NCBI GenBank assembly: GCA_032717465.1
Contig: CM064713.1
Location: 6,619,001-6,683,000, forward strand
Direction of reading: 5' to 3'
DNA: 64,000 nt
Source of the DNA: Coenobita brevimanus
Lineage: Eukaryota > Arthropoda > Malacostraca > Decapoda > Coenobitidae
Below, piece after piece: positions 39,308 to 49,178 of this stretch. The translations under genes were made by a program, and so were the position numbers. The notes beneath the pieces are model-generated. The model had not been told where the DNA came from and ran no database searches. It saw nothing but the letters and a program-made list of their open reading frames with translations. How positions within the stretch are numbered: the stretch's first letter is position 1; every line of letters starts with the position of its first letter.

Positions 39308-41245
39308 CTACAGGTCTATGTATCTATATGGAAAGCTGTATTTCTTGATATCCTTCAAACAAATTGGCTTTTTCAGTTTCATTCCATGTCCTCTTGTTAA
39401 TCTCCCATCCCATACAAACAGATCATTTTTATCAATTTCATCTATTCCCATCATGGCCCTGAACACTGCAATTACGTTTCCCCTTTCTCTCCTTTCTTTT
39501 AGTGTAGTCAGGTCCAGCTTTTCCAGCCTTTCTCCGTAGGACAGATCTGCCAGGCTGGGGACCATCTTGGTTGCTGTTCTTTGTATTCTCTCGATGTTTT
39601 TTATGTCTTTCTTCTTGTGTGGGACCAGACTACTGCTGCATATTCCAATCTGGGGCAGATCTTGGCTTCTAACAATTTTTTCATCATTTCCTCATCCATG
39701 TAATGGAATACCACTCGTATCTTAGTCAAGAGATTGTACATCTCTCTAATTATCTTGTTAATGTGTTTTTCAATGACAAACTATCCTGGACCAGCACTCC
39801 AAAATCTTTCTCTTCTCTCACTTTTTTGATTGGTTCATTACCCATCATATAATTCAGTGATGGCCTCTTGATACTCTTACCCATTTCCAATATTTTACAT
39901 TTCTTTGCATTAAATTTCATTTCACACATCTGGCTCCAATCTAGGATCCAATTCAGGTCTTCCTGCAGCATTTTACAGTCTTCCTCAAATTCTACTCTCC
40001 TCAAGATTTTTGCATCATCAGCAAACAGACTTGCGTAACTGTTCACTCCGTCTACCATATCGTTTACATAAATCAGGAACATTACTGGCGCTAACACCGA
40101 GCCCTGTGGGACTCCACTTGTTACTTCCCTCCATCTGGACATCTTGTCCTTTATTACTGTCCTCATTTGTCCATCTGGACATCTTGTCCTTTATTACTGT
40201 CCTCATTTGTCCATCTGGACATCTTGTCCTTTATTACTGTCCTCATTTTTCTGTCTCTCAAGAAGTCACACATCCACTCCATGACACTTCCCTTCAGTCC
40301 TCCTATGTGTTTCAATTTCCACATAGTTGCTTGTGGGGTACCTTGTCAAAGGCTTTCTCCAGTTCTAGATACACACAATCCACCCAGCTGTCTCTCTCCT
40401 GTAACACGTCAATCACTCGAGTAAAAGCTCAACAACTTGGAAACACATGACCTTCCACTTCTGAATCCAAACTGGCTCTCAGCCAATATGTTCGTCTCCT
40501 CCAGATATTTTATCCATCTGTCTTTCAGGATTCTCTCGCATAATTTTGCAACTATGCTGGTCAGGGACATTGGTCTATAATTCAGGGGTTCTTCCTTGTT
40601 TCCTCCCTTATAAATTGGTACCACATTGGCCATCTTCCATTCCCAAGACACTTTCCCTTCTTCCAGAGAACATATAATTAAATCATGAATCTTATCTGCC
40701 GGTTGTTCTCTGCACTCTTTCAGTACCCAAGTAGAGATTCCATCCGGTCCTGGGGCTATCCTTACATCTTGAGTTTTCAGTAATTTATACAATTCCTGCA
40801 CTTCCACTTTTATGTCATTTATCACTACATTTCTAGTCACACCCTCCCCCTCCACAAAGTCCTTTTCTTTAGGGAAAACTGATTGGAAACATCTGCTCAT
40901 TATTTCAGCTTGCATTGCCACGTCTTTATAGACCTCTCTTTCTACTTTCAGTTGGGTGATTCCTTCCTTTTGATTCAATTTGCCATTAACAAATCTATAA
41001 AACAATTTGGGTTCTTCCCTAAATTTGTCAATTATACCTTTTTCAAAGTTTCTCTCTTCCTCTCTGCATATTCTTGTATATTCATTTCTTGTTCTTTTAT
41101 ATTCTTCCTCTGATTTATTATTACCTCTCCTTCTCCATTTGTTCCATGTCATGTCCCTTTCTTTTTTTGCTATCATGCACCTTCTGTTAAACCAATTCTT
41201 TTTCCTGTTTTCTTTCCCACTTACTCTTGGAACATGTTTCTCCAC
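39308..41245 (-). pseudogene. CR1 B2 linker and reverse transcriptase, broken
   Basis: 40409-41245 (278 codons) carries the linker RTRNEYTRICREEERNFEKG and RT fingers (APGPDGISTWVLKECREQ, VVPIYKGGNKEEPLNYRPMS, SQFGFRSGRSCVSKLLSFYS). 39750-40166 carries SGVPQGSVLAPVMFLIYVND and LFADDAKILRR. 39308-39565 is the C-terminal part. The 80 extra bases from the triplication at 40131-40250 shift the frame between the first two pieces. Confidence 0.82.
40131..40250. repeat. Three tandem 40-bp units inside CR1 B2
   Basis: CCATCTGGACATCTTGTCCT plus 20 more bases is repeated three times at 40131, 40171 and 40211, with only two changes at the end of the last unit. Other CR1 copies have the segment once. 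Confidence 0.95.
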
Positions 41246-41281
41246 TCCCGAATTATAGATATCTAGAAAGATATCCCAATT

Positions 41282-41283
<2 letters not shown>

Positions 41284-41312
<29 letters not shown>
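41284..41312. repeat. (TG)n tract between B2 and B3
   Basis: Fourteen TG units join the truncated 5' end of B2 to the tail of B3. Confidence 0.95.
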
Positions 41313-41314
<2 letters not shown>

Positions 41315-42769
41315 TTACCTATTTACCTATTTGTATTTACCTATTTGTAGTATACAGGAATTGAGCAATGCTCGTGTTGTCCTGTCTCCATATCCACATT
41401 TATCAAGTCTACCTTTACACACATGAATGTTTTTCTCATGCACCACCTCTTTGTCTAAGTCGTTCCAAATATTTAAGAATATACCTAATTGTGATATACA
41501 CGGAATGTACTATGCTCGTGGGTTTCCGTCGCTGTTTCTCAATAAGTCGAATTTAACTTTAAACTCGTTTAAGTTTTTAGACTGGACGATCTCTTTGTCC
41601 AGGCTATTCCATAAGTCTATACTTCTGTAAGGAAAGCTATATTTCTTGATATCCTTCAAGCAGCTTGACTTTTTCAATTTCATTCCATGTCCTCTTGTTG
41701 CTCTCTTATCCTATACAAACAGATCTTCTTTGTCAATTTTATCTACTCCCACCATGGTCCTGAACACCGCAATCATGTCTCCCCTCTTTCTCCTTTCCTC
41801 TGACGAAGGCAAATCCAGTTTTTCCAGCCTCTCTCTGTATGACAGGTCTGTCAGACTGGGGACCATCTTGGTTGCTGTTCTTTGTATTCTCTCAATTTTG
41901 TTTATATCTTTCTTTTTGTGTGGGGACCACACTACCGCTGCATATTCTAACCTGGGGCGGATCATGGCCACTATCGATTTTTTCATCATTTCCTCATCCA
42001 TATAATGAAATGCTACTCTTATGTTAGTCAAGAGCTTATAAGTCTCTCCAACTATCTTGTTAATGTGCTTTTCTGGTGACAAACTATCTTGGACCAGCAC
42101 TCCCAAATCTTTCTCTTCTCTCCTTTTTGTGATTAATTCATTACCCAAAAAATAATTCAGTGATGGTCTCCTGGTACTTTTACCCATTTCCAATATTTTA
42201 CATTTCTTTACATTAAATTTCATTTCCCACATCCGGCTCCAATTGTGTATCCTATCCAAATCCTCCTGCAGTATTTTACAATCCTCCTCAACCTCTATCT
42301 TCCTCAAGATCTTTACATCATCAGCAAACAGACTCGCATAACTGTTCACTCCATCTACCATATCATTTACGTAAATCAGGAACATTACTGGCGCCAACAC
42401 CGAGCCTTGAGGGACTCCACTTGTTACTTCCCTCCATCCAGACATCTTTTCCTTTATTACTGTCCTCATTTGTCTGTCTCTCAAAAAGTCTCTCATCCAT
42501 TCCAGAAGTTTCCCCTTTAGTCCTCCTATATATTCTAGTTTCCACATTAGTCTCTTATGAGGTACCTTGTCAAAGGCCTTCTCTAAGTCTAAGTACACAC
42601 AATCCACCCAACCATCTCTCTCCTGTACCACATCAATCGCTCTTGAGTAAAAGCTCAACAAGTTTGAAACACATGACCTTCCACTTCTGAATCCAAACTG
42701 ACATTCAGCCAAAATATTCATCTCTTCCAGATATTTTATCCATCTGTCTTTCAGTATTCTCTCACACAA

Positions 42770-42771
<2 letters not shown>
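41313..42771 (-). mobile_element. CR1-like LINE, family B, 5'-truncated copy B3
   Basis: The 3' end carries three tail units (ATTTACC repeated at 41313-41349). Sequence is very close to B1 and to the nested copy at 12822. It is truncated at 42771 inside the RT, at CACACAATTTG, where it merges with (TG)n. Confidence 0.88.
41550..42769 (-). pseudogene. CR1 B3 reverse transcriptase fragment, mostly open
   Basis: A 352-codon frame (41711-42769) runs without a stop from the truncation point: CERILKDRWIKYLEEMNILA, QFGFRSGRSCVSNLLSFYS, YLDLEKAFDKVPHKRL, SGVPQGSVLAPVMFLIYVND and LFADDVKILRK. It ends where a TAG replaces the Trp of the FVWDKRA block, after which the C-terminus continues to about 41550. 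The catalytic box is intact, and the endonuclease and RT N-terminus are missing. Confidence 0.82.

Positions 42772-42844
<73 letters not shown>
42772..42844. repeat. (TG)n tract between B3 and C1, 73 bp
   Basis: The longest GT tract in the window. It joins the truncated 5' end of B3 to the 3' end of C1. Confidence 0.95.
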
Positions 42845-42845
<1 letters not shown>

Positions 42846-43486
42846 CTTACTTTCTGTATGTGTGTTCACATCTTTCTATGAATGAGTCAAGCTTGTACTG
42901 TCCCATGTTTTGAATCATTTTTATCATACATGTCTTTGAATTTATGAAAAGTTTTTGGCAAACACTATGTCATTTGGCAGTGCATTCCAGTGATCACTTG
43001 CAATTTTGGGGAAACTGAAATTTCTTACATTTTTATCACCTATCTTTTTGTACATTTTTTTGCAGTGTCCTCTTGATGTTGCTTTCTCTTTTCCTGTGAT
43101 GCATTAATATAACATAATCATGTCTTCTCTTTTCCTTCTATCCTTTTATGTTGGTAGCTTTAATTTTTTTAGACTTTTTTCCATAGCTTAGATCCATTAA
43201 GTTCTTGTACCGGCCCTTTGTACATTTTCAATCTTATCTAAGGAGTTTTTTAAGATGTGGATTCCAAACTACGGATGCATACTCCAGATCTGGTTGATGA
43301 ATGCTGTTATCATCTTTCTCAGCATGTCTTCATTTATATATGTGAATGCTACCATCACATTAGCAAGCAATGGGTACATGTTCCTTACTTTTTCATTTAT
43401 GTGGTCAACCTGTGACAGTCTGTTATTGATAATAATTCCTAAATTCTCTGAACTTCCTAACCTACAATCCCAGTCTGGTCTTTTTT

Positions 43487-44000
43487 CATCCATCCATCAG
43501 CCAATCCTACATTACCCCATGAGGAGAGTAGAAGCCCAGGGCTAGGTAGTTGGTCCTGACATTTAAGATGAGAGTGACCAGACTCACTCATCCCTGAGTG
43601 GCATTACATGATTAATAAACCTCAACCACCCCTTGGATATAAACCTTCAACAGCTCAATCCGATTGGAGCGCAATAATTACCCACTAAACCACCAGGCGC
43701 CAATATCTGGTTATATGGTTGCCACCCAGCACAGTAAATGATTTCCTAGTGATCAGGAAACCATTTGGCTTGTTGCTCAGTGTAGAGTCACCCACAGGCA
43801 GAAGGAAGAGGAAAGAATGAAGGAAAGAAAGACAGAAGAGGGAGTCTAAAGTCACCTGTGGGCAAAAGGACAAGGAAAGAATGAAGAAAAGAAAGACAGA
43901 GGAGGATGGAAGGAAGGAAGGATGGAGGAGAGGAAAGGGCAGACACCCGACAGCAGCACTACATCGAGTGAGTGGATGATGAGCACCCCCACCTACCACA
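43487..44000 (-). mobile_element. Composite SINE: head D plus tRNA-like body and (ATGG)n tail
   Basis: The 514-bp unit is flanked by TGGTCTTTTTT (43476-43486 and 44001-44011). On the minus strand its first about 290 bases match the head and middle of the SINE at 34871-35236, including the weak hairpin and the ATATAACCA block. It then diverges into a segment starting GGCGCCTGGTGGTTTAGTGG (43685-43704), which resembles a tRNA A box, followed by AGGTTTATATCC near 43640 that resembles a B box. It ends in GATGGATGGATG. It does not carry the RTE A 3' end. Confidence 0.72.
43636..43704 (-). other. tRNA-like pol III promoter region in the SINE
   Basis: TGGTTTAGTGGG fits an A box and GGTTTATATCC fits a B box with two deviations, spaced as in tRNA-derived SINEs. 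No complete tRNA cloverleaf was seen. Confidence 0.45.
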
Positions 44001-44701
44001 TGGTCTTTTTTCACTTTTACCAAATTTTATTACATGATATTTGTCCACACAGAATTCCATGTGCCATTTATTGCTCCATTCATGAAGCTTATTTAATTTC
44101 TCTCCTAGCTCTAGGCAAGAGTCTGAGTTTGCAATTTTCCTTTCTATTTTTGCATCATCAACAAACATATTCAGATAGCTTCCATTTCCAATGTTGCTGT
44201 CTATGTCATTTATATATACTAAAAGGATAATTGGTGCCAGCACCGAGCCTTGTGGAACTCCGCTTGTCATTTCACTCCATGATGAGTAATTTCCCTTAAC
44301 AACAATCTCATTTCCCTTTTTCTGAGAAAATCTTGCATCCAATCATACAGATTACCTTGGATCCCTCCTTGATGGTATAGTTTCCATAAAAGATTTTTGC
44401 ATGGTACTCTGTCAAATGCCTTCTTGAAATCCAAATACAGGTTGTCTACCTAGTCATCTCTTTTCTGTAGAATTTCTGCAATTCTATCATAGTAGGTTAG
44501 TACACATGATTTTCCCTTTCTAAAACCAAATAGTTTTTCTGTTATCTTGTCGTATTTCTCCAGGTGATTTATCTAAACTCTTCATATGAGTTTTCTAAAA
44601 TATTGCTTACAACACTGGTCAGTGATACTGGTTGGTAGTTAAGTGGATTTTGTCTACTTCCTTTCTTGAAAAGGGGCACAATGTTTGCTCTCGTCCAAAT
44701 A

Positions 44702-45466
44702 CGAGGTGCTACCCAAAAGTTCCAGTAAATTGAATACTGTAGGAAAATAAGCTACCTTACCTCCTAGTTCTCACTGTCACCTTCGAAGTAGTCCCCTTGG
44801 GCATGTTTACAGTAGTCCCAGCGTTTTTCCCACAATTCCATGCATCCCTGGAAGACTTCAGACATGATGGTCTTGAGCACCTCCTGCGATTCTGTCTGGA
44901 TCTCCTGAATCGGGTCAAATCGACGCCCTTTCAGTCATAATTTCAGCTTGGGAAACAGGAAAAAGTCACAGGGGGCAAGATTAAGTGAACAGGGTAGATA
45001 GGGAATGACTACCATGTTAGTGGAAGCCAGGAACTGTTGGACAAACACTGATGTGGGGGTGGGGGCATTGTCATGATGCAGGGCCCAGTCCTTGTTCTTC
45101 CACTGTTCTGGAAGTTTGCGGCAGATGTTCTCCCTCAAACACTGCAAAACTTCACAGTAAACTTTCTGCTGACAAACTGACTGGGTGGGACAAATTCCTT
45201 GTGAACAAGCCCTTGGATATTGAAGAAAATGGTCAACATCGACTTAACACTGATGCGCCACTGATCCGCCATTGCAAAACCACCAAACCACCTACGCACC
45301 ACGTTACAGTAGTAAGTATGGCTCAACAATATGTTTGCTCACAGACACGGCCGGGGCCACTCTGATGCACAAAGGGTGCTGCTGACTTCTCGTAGTGGCA
45401 AAAGGCAAAACTGAAAACGGTTGGCTCCCTCTGTTCAAATTATTGGAACTTTTGGGTAGCGCCTCG
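44702..45466 (-). mobile_element. Mariner-like element, internally deleted
   Basis: It begins CGAGGTGCTACCCAAAAGTT and ends with the inverted AACTTTTGGGTAGCGCCTCG, flanked by TA at 44700-44701 and 45467-45468. At 765 bp it is well below the usual 1.3 kb. It sits at the end of CR1 copy C1. The terminal repeats are still well matched, so it could be mobilised in trans. Confidence 0.9.
44935..45147 (-). pseudogene. Mariner transposase C-terminal fragment
   Basis: This 71-codon frame contains WALHHDNAPTPTSVFVQQFL, with the second catalytic aspartate in HHDNAP, and LNLAPCDFFLFPKLKL, with the third. The first catalytic region (DETW) and the helix-turn-helix domain are missing or out of frame. Remnants at 45150-45330 on the same strand may be earlier parts of the gene. 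Confidence 0.82.
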
Positions 45467-45468
45467 TA

Positions 45469-45527
45469 TATTTTGTTCTTACCTAATTGTATCTTTACAG
45501 GAATGAGTCAAGCTTGTCCTGTCCTGT

Positions 45528-45530
<3 letters not shown>
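45469..45530 (-). mobile_element. CR1 family C 3' terminal fragment, copy C2
   Basis: Only the last about 60 bases of a family C element are present (GTTCTTACCTAATTGTATCT and AGGAATGAGTCAAGCTTG on the plus strand). It is truncated at CCTGTGGG and runs into (TG)n. Confidence 0.75.
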
Positions 45531-45575
<45 letters not shown>

Positions 45576-45596
45576 TTGTGTGGTGTGTGTGTGTGT
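45531..45596. repeat. (TG)n tract between C2 and B4, interrupted
   Basis: TG units with a TATTTGTGTGG interruption near 45573-45583. Confidence 0.9.
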
Positions 45597-45978
45597 ATTT
45601 ACCTATTTGTGTTTACCTATTTGTAGTATACAGGAATTGAGCAATGCTCGTGTTGTCCTGTCTCCATATCCACATTTATCAAGTCTACCTTTACACACAT
45701 GAATGTTTTTCTCATGCACCACCTTTTCGTCTAAGTCGTTCCACATACTTATGTATTACCCAACATACCTAACTGTGATATACACGGAATGTGCTATGCC
45801 CGTGGGTTTCCGTCGCTGTTTCTCAATAAGTCAAATTTAGCTTTAAACTCGTTTAAGGTTTTAGACTGGACGATCTCTTTGTCCAGGCTATTCCATAAGT
45901 CTATACTTCTGTAAGGAAAGCTATATTTCTTGATATCCTTCAAGCAGCTTGACTTTTTCAATTTCATTCCGTGTCCTC

Positions 45979-45980
<2 letters not shown>
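45597..45980 (-). mobile_element. CR1-like LINE, family B, short 3' copy B4
   Basis: About 385 bases of 3' UTR and the last codons of ORF2, with two tail units at 45597-45631. Truncated at GTGTCCTCTTG and joined to (TG)n. It has no catalytic region. Confidence 0.85.

Positions 45981-46012
<32 letters not shown>
45981..46012. repeat. (GT)n tract between B4 and C3
   Basis: Sixteen GT units. Confidence 0.95.
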
Positions 46013-46013
<1 letters not shown>

Positions 46014-46164
46014 CTTACCTAATTGTTCTTACCTTACCTAATTGTATCTTTACAGGAATGAGTCAAGCTCGTATTGTCCCGTGTCTTAGACCATATTTAT
46101 CGTACATATCCTTAAATTTGTGAATTGTTTTGGCACACACTATTTCATTCGGTAGTGCATTCCA

Positions 46165-47620
46165 CTAATCAATTGCTCTGTTTGGGAAACTGAATTTCCT
46201 TATGTCTTTATCACCTCTCTTCTTATGCAGTATTTTGCAGTGTCCTCTTGATGATGCTTCTCCATATGTTAAGTAATCATTTATGTCTATTTTCTCCTTT
46301 CCTGATATGCACTTATATAGCATTATCATGTCACCTCTTTTCCTTCTCTCCTGTAGTGTTGGTAGATTCAGTTCATTTAGTCTTTCTTCATAGCTTAGGT
46401 CCCTTAAGCTTGGTATCCATCTTGTAGCGGCCCTTTGAACTTTTTCAATCTTGTCTATATGCTTTTTGAGATGAGGACTCCAGACTATTGATGCATATTC
46501 CAGGGTTGGTCTAATGAATGATGTTATTATCCTTCTTAGCATGTCTTCATTTATGTATGTGAATGCTATTCTCATATTTGCAAGCAGTGTATACATGTTC
46601 CGTACCTTCTCGCTGATGTGGTCAGCCGGAGATAGTCTGTTATTGATAATCACACCTAGGTCTTTCTCTCTTTCTGATGTGTATAGGGTTTTATTTCCTA
46701 ACTTATAATCCCAATCAGGTCTTTTCCACTTTTACCAAACTTGATTACATGACACTTGTCCACATTGAATTCCATTTGCCATGTACTACTCCATTCATGA
46801 AGTTTATTTAATTCTTCTTGTAGCTCCCTACAAGAGTCTGTGCTAGTAATTCTCCTTTGTATTTTTGCATCATCTGCAAACATATTCAGATAGCTCTCAT
46901 TTCCAGTGTTACTGTTTATATCATTTATGTACACTAGAAACATGATTGGTGCCAGCACCGAACCCTGTGGTACTCCACTAGTCACTTCTTTCCATGATGA
47001 GTAGTTTCCTCTTAGTACTGTCCTCATTTCTCTTTTTATGAGAAAGTCTTGCATCCAACAAAACAGTTTGCCTCGAATTCCTCCTTGATGGTATAGCTTC
47101 CATAAAAGTCTTTGGTGTGGTACTGTGTCAAAAGCTTTCTTGAAATCTAAATAGATACTGTCCATCCATCCTTCCCTTTCCTGTATTGTGTTTGTTACTC
47201 TGTCATAGTAGCTCAACAGATTAGTAATACATGATTTTCCTTTTCTGAAACCAAACTGTCTTTCTGTTATCATACTGTGTTCTTCTAGATGATTTACCTA
47301 AGCTTTTCTTATAAGTTTTTCTAATACCTTGCTTACAACACTGGTCAGTGATACTGGTCGGTAGTTGTGAGGATTTTGTCTATTTCCTTTCTTGAATAAG
47401 GGGACTACATTTGCTTTTTTCCAAATATTAGGTAGTTTCCCTTGACTCAGGGATTTCTTGAAAATTAAAAATAATGGTTTACTTAACTCCTTTGCACATT
47501 CTCGTAACACCCAACATGAAATTTCATCAGGACCACTTGCTTTTCCTCTGTCTAATCTACTTAACTCCTCCTGTATTACTTTTCTGCTATTTGTATATCT
47601 GGTAGTATGTGTGGACATGC
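46165..47620 (-). pseudogene. CR1 C3 reverse transcriptase, three frames
   Basis: 47298-47618 has LDRGKASGPDEISCWVLREC and VVPLFKKGNRQNPHNYRPVS. 46698-47273 has RQFGFRKGKSCITNLLSYYD, LDFKKAFDTVPHQRLL, SGVPQGSVLAPIMFLVYIND and the catalytic MFADDAKIQRR. 46165-46653 has NNRLSPADHISEKVRNMYTL, VVWSPHLKK-type SPHLKKHIDKIEKVQRAATR and the C-terminal KFSFPNRAID. A stop near 47285 and a shift near 46680 are the visible lesions. All RT aspartates are present. Confidence 0.82.
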
Positions 47621-48229
47621 ATGTTCCACATAGTCCCTCTCAAAATTTTTTTCTTCTGTAAAAACTAATTGGAAATTCTTATTTAGTGCTTCACAAATAT
47701 CTTTCTCTTGTGTATAAGTGATTCCATCATCCGTGATGGATTGTATTATATCTTTTACTTTGGTTTTGCTTCTCATATAGCTGTAAAACAGCTTTGGTTG
47801 ATCACTACTTTTATTTATTATATCCTCCTCAAACTGTTTTTGGGCTTCCCTCCTTATTCTTGTATAGTCGTTTCTTGCCTGTTTGTAATTATTATACGCC
47901 CTTTCACTATTGTGTCTTCTGTATCTATTCCACAACAAATCTCTTCTTTCTTTTGATTTTTTACATTCTGTATTGAACCATTTCTGTATTTTCTTATCTG
48001 CTTCTTTGTGCTGTGGGATGTACTTCTGGACTCCTATTTCATAAAATTCACAAAAAATTTTATATACAGCATTTAAATCTTGTCCTCTAAGCTCATTTTC
48101 CCAATCAACTTCTAAGAAATACTTCTTTAGGTCTTGATAATTTCCCTTTTTATAGTTTAGGCTTTTTTTGTAACTGTCATTGCTGTTTACTATGTCATAT
48201 GCTATCCTGAAGTTATAATTTAGTACTGC

Positions 48230-48241
48230 ATGATCGCTTTT
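48230..48241. repeat. Target-site duplication of 5S-derived SINE, left
   Basis: ATGATCGCTTTT is repeated at 48466-48477. Confidence 0.92.
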
Positions 48242-48337
48242 ACCGCTTCCCGTCTGATCAGCAAAGTTAAGCAACGTTGGGTCTGGTTAGTACTTGGATG
48301 GGTGACCGCCTGGGAACACTTGATGCTGTTGGCATAA
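48242..48337 (+). other. 5S rRNA 3'-half in SINE (internal promoter)
   Basis: This covers 5S positions roughly from CTTCCCGTCTGATC to CTGTTGGC, including the A box and C box region. The 5' quarter of 5S is missing, so it is not a functional rRNA gene. Confidence 0.85.
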
Positions 48338-48465
48338 CGTTCTCCCTACGTGTCAAGTGGGGTTGGTGGAGGATTAGTGCCCCTCCCTGTAAAACAATTA
48401 ACTCTAAGCCCTTGGTCACCCCGTTTGGGATACATGGCGTCTAGCAATGAATGAATGAATGATGA
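48242..48465 (+). mobile_element. 5S rRNA-derived SINE with RTE family A leader and 3' end
   Basis: The 224-bp insertion begins with about 95 bases nearly identical to the 3' half of eukaryotic 5S rRNA (GCAAAGTTAAGCAACGTTGG, then GGTTAGTACTTGGATGGGTG and ACCGCCTGGGAACAC). It continues with the RTE A leader segment (GGGGTTGGTGGAGGATTAGT, GCCCCTCCC) and the RTE A 3' end (ATGGCGTCTAGCAATGAATG), and ends in (AATG)n. A perfect 12-base duplication flanks it. The 5S part contains the internal control region for pol III. This structure makes it a SINE3-type element dependent on RTE A. Confidence 0.9.
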
Positions 48466-48477
48466 ATGATCGCTTTT
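48466..48477. repeat. Target-site duplication of 5S-derived SINE, right
   Basis: Second copy of ATGATCGCTTTT. Confidence 0.92.
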
Positions 48478-49178
48478 GCCGAGTGGAGGGTGATATATTA
48501 AATTGTCAATGTCATTTTCTTGCCTAGTAAATATTAGATCTAGCACTGAAGGTACATCAAGTCCTCTTTTTCTAGTGGTTTCCCTCACATGTTGCGTTAA
48601 TAAAAACTCTTGTACGAGATCCAGGAGCTTTTGGTCCCAACAGCTTTCTGGGCTATTTATATCTAGAGTATTCCAATTTATATTTGTATTGAAATCCCCA
48701 GTTAGTATAATTCTTTCCGATTTCTCTTCCATTTTATGTAGCAAGGATCTTATACTCTGAATTGTACTCTCTGCCAGGTCCTCATATTCGTCTCTTTCCC
48801 ATGTGTTTGATCTGGGTGGCATATACAAATTGGCTACAATTACTTTACCTTCAGATGTGTCGATCTCTACTGCAATCAGTTCTACTTGTGATGGTATATC
48901 TAGGTTTATTTCCTTGACTTTTAGATTTTTCTTAGTTAATATTATAATTCCTCCTCCTTTTTTTAAATTTCTGTCTCTTCTCCATATACTGTATTCCTCT
49001 AAGTTTAGTATGTCACTGGATATCCTTGGTGTTAATTTTGTCTCAGTTTGGCATATTATTTGTGGTTCATTTTCTCTGACATAATCATTCATCTCCAGTA
49101 ATTTAGATACCATTCCATCCACATTTGAGTACATCAACTTTATCATCTTGTTTATATACTTGTCATGACATGGTTCTA

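Larger units (their letters stand above)
39191..41283 (-). mobile_element. CR1-like LINE, family B, 5'-truncated copy B2
   Basis: The 3' end is at 39191 with one degenerate tail unit (TTTACCTAGTCGTG), so it is a slightly different subfamily from B1 and B3. The RT and linker are present up to the truncation at 41283, where the element sequence reads TTCCTGTG and runs straight into (TG)n. A 40-bp segment is triplicated at 40131-40250. Confidence 0.85.
43260..44690 (-). pseudogene. CR1 C1 reverse transcriptase, decayed
   Basis: Pieces include 43269-43493 (NNRLSQVDHINEKVRNMYPL, INEDMLRKMITAFI) and 44012-44342 (YSSWSEMTSGVPQGSVLAPI, MFVDDAKIERKI, HEWSNKWHMEFCVDKYHVIK). The catalytic box reads FVDD instead of FADD. 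Stops are frequent toward 44690, where the YRPVSL-type region is unreadable without shifts. Confidence 0.72.
42845..44701 (-). mobile_element. CR1-like LINE, family C, copy C1, split by a composite SINE
   Basis: This is a second CR1-like family. The 3' end is degenerate (GTTCTTAC). The coding remnants match C3 (46013-50481) with more decay. A 514-bp SINE interrupts it at 43487-44000 with the duplication TGGTCTTTTTT. It ends at 44701 inside the RT, where a mariner element is inserted at TA. Confidence 0.82.

Noticed and set aside
43636..43704. Functional tRNA gene
   Set aside because: A-box and B-box-like bases exist, but no cloverleaf or acceptor stem could be drawn, and it lies inside a SINE.
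45051..45365. 104-codon plus-strand frame in the mariner element
   Set aside because: Antisense to the transposase remnant, which has clear catalytic motifs on the minus strand.
48242..48337. 5S rRNA gene
   Set aside because: Only the 3' portion is present, it is fused to LINE-derived sequence and flanked by a target duplication, so it is a SINE head and not an rRNA gene.
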